Shown here: positions 51,301-61,736 of the stretch, one piece after another
How the letters are laid out: each line of letters starts with the position of its first letter
Numbering within the stretch: the first letter of the stretch is position 1
NCBI RefSeq assembly: GCF_000499845.2
Contig: NC_023750.2
Coordinates: 1,385,415 to 1,449,414 of the forward strand
Length of the DNA: 64,000 bases
Direction: 5' to 3'
Origin: Phaseolus vulgaris
Lineage: Eukaryota > Streptophyta > Magnoliopsida > Fabales > Fabaceae
Notes under the pieces: model-generated
Told to the model about the DNA's origin: nothing
Seen by the model: the letters and a program-made list of their open reading frames with translations, nothing else
The model's database searches: none
Translations under genes and position numbers: made by a program

Positions 51301-54300
51301 AAGATTTTCCCACCTCCCACAGGTTAACAGGCTCATCTAGGGTCACGTCGCATTGTGATCTATCTTTACGCTGAGCAAGGTCGCTGTCATAGGTAGCACC
51401 TGAACTCACACTTAACCTGGACGGTGAATAAAGAACAGACCCTACTCCCCCCTTAGATCGCCATCGCTTTTTGACGCTTGTTTCCCCCAACTCCCACATG
51501 GCGCGAAGTCGGCGAACCCGCAGAGGGGTGCCGTAATCATCCCCCACTGTTGCTTGTAATTCCTCAGTCGGTTCAGACGACAGGGGCCGACCATCATCGT
51601 CCCTAACCATAGCTTCATTGATTAACCCATGATCAAGGAGTCTAGTTTGGGGACCTTCTTCGGTCGTCAATTCTTGTGTATTAGCCTGCATACTGCCATT
51701 CGGGACCTTCAGCGTTTGATGTTCCCCCCTAGCCTCCGCCAACGGTGGTAATGAAATCAATCCCCCTTTTTTCCCCCGCCGGTGGTACACGAGGCCTGTT
51801 GCCGCATTCAGCGGTCTCTCCACCGGTTTTTCCATATCGCAGGCGTCAACTGGTTTGGGCCTTTCGATACTCCTTCTTTCTCCCAAAAAATGGGCCCCTT
51901 CACTTCCAACATGGGCCTCAAGCATAATGGGCTTGACTAGGGTGTCCCCACAGGACTCAACTAAATCCATTAAAGAATTTAGGGCAGACTGTACTGAAAG
52001 ACAGACTGAGTTGACTTTTTGGATTACAGATATAGGTGCCTCCCCCTCCACATTCGTCTGCTTACGTCTTTCCTCATTCGTGTAAGATCTGTTTCCTACC
52101 TTCTGCGCCACCTTTTCTTTACCTGACCATTCCTCCATAGGCATTCTTTTTGTCGTACTCGGTTGATGTGTCTTGTCTGCTTCCTCGGGCCCCTCCCCCT
52201 GCCGGAGCTCCCTACCAGCGTCGTCATCTCCGTCTTTGCTACTGTTCAACGAGAAAATAGATTCTTCTACCACCGAGTCTGAAGATGAAATACTTTCCAT
52301 ATAATCATCGGAATAACACTTGCACCGACAACTACCCCCTCCCACGCACTCAGCTTCCTCCACGATGCAAACTGTATAGGGTTGGCCATTAATTCGCATG
52401 TTCTTCGACAGACTAAGAAAACCAGAGTTGAGCACTCGCAATTGTAGTCTAGCGAATTCAAGATTATCCCACGTCTCCGTAGCTTCATCGATAGAGACTA
52501 GGGTGGCCGCCTCACCGATCACTTTGGAGAAGCAGTCCTTAGTCCAAAGGGAGAGTGGTAACCCAAAACACCTAGCCCAAATAATTTTATGTTCGGCGGT
52601 AATGGACTCAGACCAGGGTGCAATGGTTTCAAAGAGCCTATCGAACCAAGCTTTGTTCTGATTAAGAATATCATGCATCCGTTCTCCACCCTTAGGTGTA
52701 AGTAGTGCCATACTATCACCCATAAACCTCACTGTAACCATATTCAGCCCCTCCTTAATAAACTCTTCACACAGTCGGGTGTGGTTATAATTCGGTTTCA
52801 TATGGCCGATCATGCTAATGGCCATCCACGGTAAAACTTGGTGCTTGGTTTCAACATTCTTTCCTTTCCACTTCTCTTGAGAGTAACCACGCCCTGCATC
52901 CGCATAAGAATGCTTCTTTTCACTCGGCATCTCAACCGCCTTTCCTTTCTTTTCCTTCCACACTTCTTTCATCTTGTACTTTGTTGGTACATGTCTATGT
53001 GGTTTCCAAGCCTCTCTTGGTTGGCCTCTAAGATCAGCTCTTCTATACCTCGGAACATTAACATGAAGTTTTCTATGACCAATGTAGATATTGTCCAGCT
53101 CCTTTTCCAACCTTCCTGCATTTGATACTTCGAAGAAACGCACAAAACCGAACCTCCTTCCCCACCTGTTTAGCCGACGGGAAATGAAAACTTCCTTCAC
53201 CCTTGCCCACCTCTGGAAGATCTTAAGCATATCGGATTCCCCATACCTGTCGGGAATGTTTGAGAAGAAAAAAGAAACAAAGTTGCTAGATGATTGTTTT
53301 CCCGCCCGTCCCTTGAGTCTCCTCCTACGTTCCTCCCTCATTACTATTGAATCTATTTAGTTTAGGGTTTAGGGTTTAGGGCTAGGAGCCATTGTTATCT
53401 TCAACTTGGCTAGACCTAGGTGACCTAGATGATCATGCTCAAGCTTTAGGTTGAGGTAGCAAAACAGGATACAAGTGGGCTCGGTTTTAGATAGTATAGT
53501 CCTCGCGATTCATGTCCTTTGCTAGTAAAAAAAACCATACCATGTTCCTATATCACAAAGTGTTGCATAATTAAGAGATAATTATTTGCGGATTCCATTT
53601 TCTATTTATTAGGACAGATTTGATATCTTTTGGTGATTTGATTTGATTTGATTTGTGTTGCATAATCAGGAGAATTATGTTATAATTAAGTGCAGATTCC
53701 ATTTTATATTTATTAGGACAAATTTGTTAGTGATTTGATTTTATTTGATTTGTACAGCTTTAAACACTCATTATCTCTGGCTTTCATTGCCTATTATTTC
53801 TTTCTTTAATTAGGTTGTAAAACAGTCTATAAATAGAGACTGTAATCACATTTGTAAGAAATCTCAAAAATATATTTCATCTATTTCTTTCCACTATTTG
53901 TATAGCTTTAATTACCTATTATTTCTTGCTTTAATTACCTATTATGTCTTTCCTTAATTAGGTTGTAAATAGTCCATAAATTTAGACAGTAATCACAATT
54001 GTAAACACATTCAGAAATACATTCAATCTACTTTCAACTCAAAGGAATTAGCATCAAAGGTTACAAAACAATTGAGTTAATTAGTTTAGAGAGACTAAAG
54101 TATAAGGACAATATGAAATGTGCAAGATAAAATTAGGATTTAAAGGAGATAGAGTAACTCAACCAATTCCTTGAGATGTCACTTTGGATCCGATGTCTAT
54201 AGTAACAAGGTGGGGATTTAAAACAAGGGCATCACCAATCATTCATATGATTTAGGAATTTGAATCAATTAACAATTGTCATAAAATCATGGTAATTCTA

Positions 54301-55036
54301 ACTATCTAGATTTTTTATTCTCTTATGTTTTACTCCCTTTCATGATGTTTATGTACCTATGTAGAAGGATGGATTAACCAAATTCTTCTGCTAGATACTT
54401 GACCTGTACAACCACCTTAGTTGTTTTAAATTGCTATTGAGGCAGAACTCAACTTTTCTTACATCTTGTTGTTCTATTTTACCCTCGTAATTATTGTAAT
54501 TGTTATTTATCACATCTTAATATCTTGTTTTATTTTGTTCAGACTGACAGGAAGAATCTTACTGATTTAAAGGTCTATGCCATTGATGTTGATGAGGCTG
54601 ATGAGGTGACCTTTTTTTTATTGATTTGAAGTGTTACTCCATTTATCATTGGACGCTTGTTAGTTTATTAACTGACGATCCATAATATTTAGCTTGATGA
54701 TGCTTTGAGTGCTACAAAGTTGCAAGATGGCCGGATTAAAGTTTGGATACATGTTGCAGACCCAACTAGATATGTTCAACCTGGAAGTATAGTGGATAGG
54801 TATCTGGTTGAGATTCAAAGAGATATTTAATTGTGTATTCAGTGTTGTGTGTTCCTCAATTTGTAAATCTACTTCATGGCTTGCAGAGAGGCTATGAGAA
54901 GAGGAACTTCTGTTTTCTTGCCCACTGCTACATATTCTATGTTTCCAGAAAATCTTGCCATGGGGGGCATGAGTTTGAGACAAGGAGAGCTTTGTAATGC
55001 AGTTACTGTATCAGTTGTGCTGCATAATGATGGCAG
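36395..55036 (+). CDS. RNase II/R-family organellar exoribonuclease (RNR1-type), 3' end outside window
   Basis: Ten exons: 36395-36621, 40131-40287, 40421-40534, 40631-40708, 40778-40909, 42334-42555, 43158-43340, 54543-54605, 54693-54799, 54887-55036. All have GT-AG borders and consistent phases, giving 477 codons plus 2 nt. The order matches Arabidopsis RNR1, a 3'-5' exonuclease that matures chloroplast (and is reported for mitochondrial) RNAs. The Ser/Arg-rich N-terminus fits a transit peptide. The RNB domain starts in exon 8: AIDVDEADELDDALSA, with D386, D394 and D395 as metal ligands and Glu at one usual Asp position. The next exon should complete the codon AG-n, but none is seen up to 64,000. 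Introns 1, 7 and 10 are 3.5, 11.2 and over 8.9 kb, swollen by transposons. Confidence 0.93.
36998..38743 (-). mobile_element. Degenerate copia relic in RNR1 intron 1
   Basis: LTR pieces at about 36998-37153 and 38584-38743 match each other (gaggctttatttat, agatatgatatg, ttataattata). Between them, minus-strand RNase H fragments read SDKRSTSRYCVLVGGNFLSW (about 37590-37531), KSKKQNVLARSS, then QLADILTKFLRGSNIDS (about 37260-37210). The right LTR starts TGTTATAATTAT on the minus strand. RT, integrase and gag are missing, and 37680-38480 is unassigned filler, perhaps another insertion. Confidence 0.7.
39028..39375 (+). mobile_element. Complete TRIM (miniature LTR retrotransposon)
   Basis: LTR 1 is 39033-39151 and LTR 2 is 39275-39370, which lacks about 25 bp near its start. 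The internal region is only 123 bp and begins with the Met-tRNA primer-binding site GGTATCAGAGCC (39152-39163). It ends in a purine-rich GAGAGGG tract (39269-39274). Perfect 5-bp target duplications ACCTA flank it (39028-39032, 39371-39375). There is no coding capacity, so it must be mobilised by another element. It lies sense in RNR1 intron 1. Confidence 0.9.
41542..41756 (+). mobile_element. Candidate solo LTR in RNR1 intron 5
   Basis: Starts TGTTAGAGGAGACTCTG and ends ATTTCTATCA, with a polyadenylation-like TTGAATAATAGG before the end, as in copia LTRs. Flanks (aattc / aatgt) do not give a clean duplication. A decayed piece of the TRIM LTR follows at 42225-42274 (minus). Confidence 0.35.
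44345..44488 (+). repeat. Five-unit minisatellite, period 30-31 bp
   Basis: GAACCGATTAAAA occurs five times (about 44352, 44382, 44412, 44442, 44473) with variable spacers rich in aagaa/caaat. Confidence 0.85.
44500..45130 (-). mobile_element. LTR-like insertion in the old copia
   Basis: The minus strand carries a promoter-like TATAAAAGGAGGGCTTGAG (about 44782-44764) followed by transcript-like sequence. It interrupts the copia between RT and integrase. The source family is not identified. Confidence 0.35.
45853..46480 (-). mobile_element. Second LTR-like insertion in the old copia
   Basis: Lies between the integrase and GAG-pre-integrase pieces. A TATA-like TATTTAAAGGGG (minus, about 46160) and CT/GA-rich transcript-like DNA suggest an LTR. 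No boundary duplication found. Confidence 0.3.
47506..51185 (-). pseudogene. LINE ORF2, endonuclease and reverse transcriptase, two frameshifts
   Basis: Starts at ATG 51185-51183 (MIILNLNIRGLG), overlapping the ORF1 stop. A run of nine G (minus; 51144-51152) shifts the frame after about 13 codons; the main frame then runs uninterrupted for over 1,150 codons from about 51140 to 47636. Domains: AP endonuclease (VCLQEV; GDFN; final VVSDHC), RT with YRPISLVGAIYKII, VDFEKAYDSVRW, GDPLAPFLF and FADD, and a zf-RVT Cys/His region (CALCQGSVETSYHLFLEC). A second 1-nt shift near 47723 moves the true tail into the frame ending at 47506 (WEQRNLVIFKQGKPDAEEIF). Either shift would abolish a full-length product unless they are assembly errors. 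Confidence 0.88.
51182..53341 (-). CDS. LINE ORF1, RNA-binding protein
   Basis: Intact, 719 aa. An RRM occupies about residues 20-98: RNP2-like FVSFFFSNI and RNP1-like RRFGFVRF, as in plant L1 ORF1 proteins, followed by a basic region. A middle domain (about 165-345) resembles the DUF4283-type region and ends in a short cysteine cluster (CVGGGSCRCKCYSDD). The C-terminal half is acidic and Ser/Glu-rich. The protein would coat the LINE RNA. An in-frame stop precedes the ATG. Its TGA (51184-51182) overlaps the ORF2 ATG as ATGA. Confidence 0.9.
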   Translation of the reverse strand: MREERRRRLKGRAGKQSSSNFVSFFFSNIPDRYGESDMLKIFQRWARVKEVFISRRLNRWGRRFGFVRFFEVSNAGRLEKELDNIYIGHRKLHVNVPRYRRADLRGQPREAWKPHRHVPTKYKMKEVWKEKKGKAVEMPSEKKHSYADAGRGYSQEKWKGKNVETKHQVLPWMAISMIGHMKPNYNHTRLCEEFIKEGLNMVTVRFMGDSMALLTPKGGERMHDILNQNKAWFDRLFETIAPWSESITAEHKIIWARCFGLPLSLWTKDCFSKVIGEAATLVSIDEATETWDNLEFARLQLRVLNSGFLSLSKNMRINGQPYTVCIVEEAECVGGGSCRCKCYSDDYMESISSSDSVVEESIFSLNSSKDGDDDAGRELRQGEGPEEADKTHQPSTTKRMPMEEWSGKEKVAQKVGNRSYTNEERRKQTNVEGEAPISVIQKVNSVCLSVQSALNSLMDLVESCGDTLVKPIMLEAHVGSEGAHFLGERRSIERPKPVDACDMEKPVERPLNAATGLVYHRRGKKGGLISLPPLAEARGEHQTLKVPNGSMQANTQELTTEEGPQTRLLDHGLINEAMVRDDDGRPLSSEPTEELQATVGDDYGTPLRVRRLRAMWELGETSVKKRWRSKGGVGSVLYSPSRLSVSSGATYDSDLAQRKDRSQCDVTLDEPVNLWEVGKSLGLSNSGDEEDIVKEYGRMEERDKEVAQQNDEGNHNRSI
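53359..53380 (-). repeat. Three telomere-type repeats at the LINE 5' end
   Basis: Plus strand reads tttaggg three times in a row (minus CCCTAAA), directly at the junction with the target duplication. This is the plant telomere unit and also contains the telo-box AAACCCTAA found in plant promoters. Confidence 0.9.
53561..54039 (+). mobile_element. Solo copia LTR with internal duplications
   Basis: Starts TGTTGCATAATTAAGAG. TATAAATAGAGACTG at about 53831 is an LTR promoter. CAAAG flanks both sides (53556-53560, 54040-54044) as a possible target duplication. Its start is duplicated about 95 bp on (53656), and the promoter part is repeated in degenerate form at about 53930-54020, so it may be two recombined LTRs. 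Confidence 0.55.
54044..54542 (+). other. Native part of RNR1 intron 7
   Basis: Ordinary AT-rich intron sequence ending in TTTTGTTCAG before exon 8. No repeat seen. Confidence 0.6.
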
Positions 55037-57074
55037 GTAAATTGAAATGTGTTGGTAGCATTGTGTGGTATAAATTCACCTGCTTTAATAGGAGTAGAAC
55101 ATTTCACTGTAGAAAGTGAGATAATCTGTTAGATAGAACCTGTCCTGAAGTGTGAAATATGGCTAGTTGTTCGAGGAATTAATAGAACTCCAAATATAAT
55201 AGGTTAGAGGAACAAGGGTGTTGTTGAAGCATGTAATATGGAAGGGGAGGTTTCATCATGAATGACTTGCAAAACCTTTATTTTTTTTCCTTTTTGTTTA
55301 TTTTATGTGAATGTGCTTGTGAAAAAAATGTGTAGGCAATAAGCAATAATAATGGAGTTACTTTTCTTGATATAAAAAAGAAACAATAAATTGGTATTTA
55401 AAGGAAAAACGAAATCCTAATAAAAGGAAATAAATCTCTAGACAAAGACTCTATATCTGGAGCAAATCTACCAAATAAACTTCTAATCCAATCCCTTAAT
55501 TTTAGGGATTTCTTACAAATAAATTTATATTTATTTATTATCCAGTCAATCTATATTGACTGTACAGTAAATGTAAATATTTACACCCATATTTCAACAC
55601 CCCCTCTCAAGTTGAGGAATAATGTCCTTCATTCCCAGCTTGGTTATGAGATTATGGAAGTCTGAGGTATTGAGTCCTTTTGTCAGCATATCAGCCACCT
55701 GTTGCTTGGATGGAATGTATGACATGCATACTAAACCTTCTAATTTTTCCTTAATGAAGTTTCTATCTATTTCTATATGTTTTGTTCTGTCATGCTGAAT
55801 GGGATTATGTGCAATGCCTATTGTTGACTTATTATCATATTAGAGCTTCATGGGTCCTTCCAAATTAATATTCAAGTCATCTAGGATAATTTTTAGCCAT
55901 AATAACTCACATAGCTCTTGTGCCATGGACTTGAATTTTTATTTAGCAGATGATCTTGCCACTACATAATGTTTTTTGCACATAGGAAAGTACAATCCAG
56001 TTCTTTATCTTCTATCAACAAGAAAACCTGCATAATCTGCATTCGTGTAGGCTGCAAGAGTTAGTCTTCCTTTTCTTTTGAATAGTATTCCCTTTCCACG
56101 TTGCCATTCAAGTAGTGTAGAATTCTATAAGTAGTTCAAGATGAGATTCCTTCGATTTGTGCATAAACTGACCGATGACACTCACTGAATGAGCAATGTC
56201 CGATCGTGTGTGGGCCAAACATATTAATCTTTCTACCTGTCTTTGACACATTTTTTTTGTCTACTGCTGATTCCTCTTCAGCCTTGCATAACTTGTGATT
56301 AGGATCCATTGGAGTTCACACTGGTCTGCACCTAATTTTCCATTGGAGTTTCTACTAGCAAATCAGTTATATATTTTTGCTACGATATGAAAATTCCCTG
56401 GTTAGAGTTAGAGTATGATACTTCAATCCCTAAAAGATACTTTAATCTTCCTAGCTCTTTTAGTTCAAATTCCTGGAACAGTCTCTGTTTCAATTCTTCC
56501 TTCCCTTTTTCATCATTTCCAGTCATTATAATACCATCAACATAAACTAGAAGTCTTGTTACCCCCTCTTTCCTTGAATGTTTAGTAAATATAAGTACTA
56601 ACTCTTGGGGCTGAATCTCTAACTGTTCCGGTATTTTCCCATTGCAGTTCAATGATATTACGAGTTTCAGTTTGTAATTCTGCCCCAAAATTAATTTGCT
56701 TAGTTGTAGATTCATTTTTGGAGGCTTTAGTTAAAGCATATGACAGAACAAAGGGTTCAAGGTGATCATAACAATCTTTTGAAAGAACTTCTTGGGAGTT
56801 AGTATTGGAGAAAAAGTTTTGGTTTTCTCAAGTTTAGAAGGAATAATATTTTCTTCTATTTAAATTATGAGGTCATTAGACCTATATATACATGAGTTTG
56901 CTAGTTATTTTAGGAAATATGGACAACTAATTCTACAGAAACAAATCCCTATGATTGTGGGATTGTTTCTAAATACATAATCCTAATATTAATAGTAAGA
57001 TACAGCTGTGATACAAAATAAAAATATAATAAGGATAAAATATAAAACTTCCTAAACAGTTTTGACACTCCCCC

Positions 57075-60000
57075 TCAAGCTGGTGAATAGATGTTCTCTA
57101 TTCCCAGCTTGGATATAATTCTTTCAAAGTTACTGCAGTTCAGTCCTTTGGTGAGTATGTCTGCAAGTTGACTCTGAGTGGACACATATGGGGTGCAAAT
57201 CAAGCCACTGTCTAACTTTTCCTTGATAAAATGTCTGTCCACCTCGATATGTTTAGTTCTATCATGCTGTACTGGGTTGTGGGCTATGCTAATTGCAGAT
57301 TTATTGTCACAATATAACCTCATAGGTTCATCCCACCTTATCTTCAAGTCTTCCAATATAATCTTCAGCCATAGAAGTTCACATATTCCTTGGGCCATTG
57401 CTCGAAATTCTGCTTCAGCACTTGATCTAGCTACTACACTTTGTTTTTTACTCTTCCAAGTCACTAGATTTCCACCAAGGAAGGTGCAGTATCCAGTAGT
57501 TGATCTCCTATCCACAACTGACTCTGCATAATCTGCATCCGTGTATGCTTCAAGACGAACACTTTTGTTTCGTTTGAACAAAATCCCTCTTCCTAGAGTC
57601 CCTTTTAAATACTGCACAATTCTAAGGGCAGCTTGCAAATGTGCCTCCTTTGGTTGGTGCATAAATTGGCTGACTAGACTCACAGCAAAAGCAATGTCTG
57701 GCCTAGTGTGAGATAAGTAAATAAGCCTGCCCACGAGTCTTTGGTACATTTCCTTGTCCATGGCATTATCCTCCTCCGCACTTCCCAACTTTATATTTGG
57801 ATCAACTGGAGTACTTGCTGGTTTGCAGGCTGTCTTTTCTGTTTCTCTAAGCAAGTCAGTAATATATTTTTGTTGAGATATGAAGATTCCTTTCTTGGAA
57901 TGGGCCACTTCAATTCCCAAAAAATATTTAAGTCTCCCTAATGTCTTAATTTCAAATTCCGTGGCAAGACGTTGACTTAACGTTTGCTGCTCCTCTTTGT
58001 CATCTCCAGTTATTATAATATCATCTACATACACCAATAATATTGTTACTCCTCCTGAAACTGAATGTTTGATAAATAAAGTGTGATCTTCTTGGCTCTG
58101 TTTGTAGCCCAAACTTGTCAAAACTTTGGTGAATCTTCCAAACCATGCTCTTGGGGATTGTTTCAGCCCATATAGAGCCTTTTTTAGCTTACAAACGGTT
58201 CCAGCAGCAACCTGTCCATCATAGCCAGGGAGCAACTCCATGTATATTTCTTCTTCAAGGTCTCCATGTAGGAATGCATTCTTCACATCGAACTGCTGCA
58301 TATCCCAATCATGATTTGCTGCTAATCACAATATTACTCTGACCGTGTTCATCTTAGCAACCGGAGCAAATGTCTCCAAGTAATCCACTCCATAGGTTTG
58401 AGTGAATCCTTTGGCTACTAACCTTGCCTTGTAACGCTCAATAGTCCCATCAGCCCGATACTTTACAGCGTATACCCACTTACACCCTACTGGTTTTTTT
58501 CCAGTTGGTAAGGTGACAAGCTCCCAGGTTCTGTTCTTGTTTAGTGCCTCCATTTCCACATCCAGGGCTTGTTTCCATTTCCTGTCAGATAATGCTTCAG
58601 ATACAGAGGAAGGTGTGGGTGTAGAGTTTAAGTTTGTGAGAAAGGTTTTATGGGTAGGAGAGAATTTTTCAAAGGATAGGAAATTTGATAGAGGGTAAAG
58701 TGGCTGTTGGGTGCAGGTTCTGGTTCCCTTTCTAAGGGCAATAGGAAGATCCAGGTTTTGATCCTCCTGTGCTTCTGAATTTTCCAAAATAAACTCATTA
58801 GAATTATTGGAATTTCTAGGATTAGAAACTGTTACCTCATGTAAAGATGGTAGGTTGGATTCTTGGACATGGATAGATTCTGGAATGACCTTTCCTCTTC
58901 TTGAATATACCAGATTTTTTCCGAATTTCCCACCACCATTAGGTGCAGATTCAACTGCTGATTCAGGTGCTTGTTCAGGAGCTGATTCAGGTCTTGCTGT
59001 TGGTTCAGGTGCTTGTTTTGTTCTTGTCTCAGTTTCGGGGACAGCAATGCTATTTGTCCCAATTTCAGGTCCAAATGCCATATTTGGAAGCATGAGAGGC
59101 TCATCTTCCTCTCTTACATTCTCCCCCTGAAGATGAGGCTGGAAGTAGCTCTCTTGTTCGTTGAATGTGACATCCCTTGACACAAAGAATCTCTTTGACG
59201 GGGGGTGAAAACACTTGTATCCTTTTTGTGTGGTTGAGTACCCTAAAAATACACATTTGACAGCCCTAGGGTCCAACTTTCCCCTTTCATTACTATGAAC
59301 ATGCGCAAAGGATACACACCCAAATATTCTAGGTTGGAGTTTATTTGTAGGGTTTAGGTGTGGGTAGAAGGAGGATAGGACTTCCATGGGGCTTTTTGAT
59401 GCTAAGATTTTAGAGGGTAAACTATTGATTAGGTAGGTGGCAGTAAGAAGGGCTTCCCCCCAAAATTTCTTAGGGACATGATTTTGAAAAAGTAGAGCTC
59501 TAGTTTGGTCTAATAAGTGCCCATTTTTTCTTTCTGCAGTCCCATTCTGTTGGGGTGTGTTAACACATGAAGACTCATGAATTATCCCTTCCTTTTGGCA
59601 AAAAGAGTTTAGCACTAGGTTAAAGTAGTCCTTGGCATTATCAGACCTAATTCTCTTGATATTAACTCCAAATTGATTTTTAATCATAGACACAAACTGA
59701 ACAAAAATGGAGCTAACCTCAGATTTATGTTTCAATAGGAAAACCCAAGTCACCCGTGTACAATCATCTATGAAGGTTAAAAACCACTTAGCACTTGAGA
59801 TATTAGGAATATTAGCAGGACCCCAGACATCAGTATGGATAAGGAAAAAAGGGAAATGACTCATTTTATTACTAATGGGAAAAGGTACACGCTTGTGTTT
59901 CGCAAGCTCACACACCTCACAATGGAGACTCTCCACATTTAAATTCTGAAACAAGGAAGGGAAGAGTACTTTTACAACTTGAAATGAAGGGTGTCCTAGC

Positions 60001-61499
60001 CGACAATGATATAGTTGAGCTTTCTCTTTACTGGTCATGGTGGATTCAGATATGAGAGAATGACTATTGATACCGAGATTAGGATCCTCCATGTAGTATA
60101 GGCCATTCCATTCTCTAGCATGTCCAATCGTCCTCCCTGAGTTCTTGTCCTGAAATACACAATAGTTGTTATGAAAAACAACGTTACAAGAGAGATCTTT
60201 TGTGAGTTTCTGTACAGAAATCAGATTGGTGGACAATTTAGGGACATGAAGGACATGTTTTAATGTTATAGATGGGCTTATTTGGACTTCTCCTTGACCT
60301 GCGGCAGTTATACATGTTCCATCTGCTGTGGAAATTTTCTTGTTGCTAGGACATGGGATATATGTGGAGAAGTATTTAGGTAGAGGGGTCATATGGTCAG
60401 TAGCACCTAAATCTAGTATCCAGAAATGGGTAAAGGGTGTATCTGAAGCAGTAAGTCCAAAAGAAAATGGAAACTTACCAGAATATGTTAAGGAGCACAT
60501 ACCTGAGGGCTTCTCCAATTTACTAAGGAAGGACCTTACCCTTTCTATCTCTTCATGATTCAGCTGGACAGATTCTTCTCCTTGTCCATTAAGGATGTGT
60601 GCTTGTCTTTGTCCTTCCCTTTTTGGAGGGCCTCCTTTTTGGCCCCATTCTCTGCTTGGGGGTTTTCCATGTAATTTCCAGCACTTTTCCCTTGTGTGGC
60701 GCGGCTTGTTGCAGTAGGTACACCAGACTTCCTCCTTTTTCTCTATATTGGAAAACCCGCTTTTCTTCTGGTTAGTTATCATGGCTGTTCCTCCTTCAGC
60801 TTTCATTGCTGAGCTTTCAGTAGTTGGGGTCTCCAACATCAGTCCTCTCCTGCTTTCTTCACTTCGAATAATGGCTACCACTTCATTAAGCCCTGAGACT
60901 TTCTCTTTTCCCAAGATTTGGATTCGAACCTGATCATATTCAGGATTCAGGCCTACCAAGAAATCATAGACTCTATCTTGTTCAATATACTCCTTAAGGA
61001 TTGCTGAGTCTTCTGAACATTTTGCTTTTATAACTCGATAGTGATCCAATTCCATCCATAGGGACTTGAGTTGATTGGCATATTCTGTAACAGATTTGTT
61101 TCCCTGCTTGGCAGCCACAGTTTTCACTTTTACATCATATATTTGAGCAGCATCCTTGGCCTTAGAATAGGTTTGTTCTACTGCCTCCCAAATTTCCTTT
61201 GCTGATTTAAGGAACATGCAGGTATCACTGATTTCTGGGACCATTGAATTCCACAGCCATGCCATGATCATGGAGTCTTCTTCATCCCATGATTTGAACT
61301 TGGCATCCTGTTCATCAGGGGCAATATCAGTCAGGTGACTGACCTTTCCTTTTCCTTTCAAGATGGTTCTAATGAGTTGAGACCATTTGAGATAATTTTT
61401 TTCATTTAATCTATAAGCAGAATGAACATTCTGCAATTCTCCAGCAGTTTGGGATCTGTCCCCAATAGGATTCACGATCTTAGTGATCTCAGCCATCAC
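57075..61499 (-). pseudogene. Copia gag-pol polyprotein with one nonsense codon
   Basis: 1,475 codons in one frame, with a TGA at codon 1058 (58325-58323) in the RT. Gag with zinc knuckle C260, C263, H268, C273; protease motif DLGA at 363-366, where the family has Asp-Ser/Thr-Gly, so the catalytic loop is altered; GAG-pre-integrase ([14 protein letters not shown]); integrase D557, D620, E656 (DD35E spacing); RT with LDIKN-like FDVKNAFLHGDL and YVDD 1157-1160; RNase H with YTDADYAE and YCDNKSA, ending ADILTKGL. Apart from the stop and the protease change, all parts look sound. It would need readthrough or helper proteins. Confidence 0.93.
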
Positions 61500-61736
61500 A
61501 GTGATGAACAGTAGCGGCGGTGAACAGTAACCGTGATGAACAGTGGCGTGGTGAACAGTAACCGCGGTGAACAGTAGCCGCGGTGAAGGCTACACAGCAA
61601 TGAAGGCTGCGATTAGGCCAAGGTTGTGCAGCAATGAAGGCTGCAGCAAGGCTCAATGTTGTGCAGCAATGATGGCTGCAACTTAGGGTTTTCAGGCACG
61701 GTTAGAGACTCCTAAAGATCAGGAGCTCTGATACCA
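61500..61736 (-). repeat. 5' untranslated leader of the young copia with short repeats
   Basis: Between the primer-binding site and the gag ATG. The plus strand shows several copies of gtgaacagta (61503, 61523-61558, 61569) and two of gcagcaatgaaggctgc (about 61599, 61629), making a short repetitive leader. Confidence 0.7.

Larger units (their letters stand above)
46741..53396 (-). mobile_element. Near-complete L1-type LINE with 17-bp target duplication
   Basis: Target duplication ggctaggagccattgtt at 46741-46757 and 53380-53396. The poly(A) tail appears as T-run 46756-46766, preceded on the minus strand by GTTGCTGATC. The 5' end lies at about 53379 and consists of three CCCTAAA repeats, then 18 nt to the ORF1 ATG. 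It carries ORF1 (53341-51182) and ORF2 (51185-47506) and a 3' UTR of about 0.74 kb. It is antisense to RNR1 and sits inside the GAG-pre-integrase region of an older copia. Confidence 0.95.
43545..53530 (-). mobile_element. Old copia element split by later insertions (RNR1 intron 7)
   Basis: Minus-strand copia domains in order: GAG-pre-integrase (53510-53397, RGLYYLKPSPLVSCFATS), interrupted by a LINE, resuming at 46740-46600 (LQVLECESCQLVIHVRSSF); integrase (45846-45628, FQSDNAKEYF and TSQQNG); integrase C-terminal (45530-45201, AIKCASLEYSCLQKGY); RT (44027-43554, RFVAKGYIQIYGLDYYDTIF, then LDIKNVFL). Stops and frameshifts abound. No LTR of its own is seen at the left end, where it breaks off at 43545. 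Unrelated LTR-like DNA sits at 44100-45190 and 45850-46480. Confidence 0.8.

Noticed and set aside
53359..53380. Chromosome-end or interstitial telomere
   Set aside because: Only three units, located precisely at a LINE 5' junction between copia pieces.
36395..55036. RNR1 as a pseudogene
   Set aside because: All ten exons keep frame, splice sites and catalytic aspartates; only introns are disturbed.
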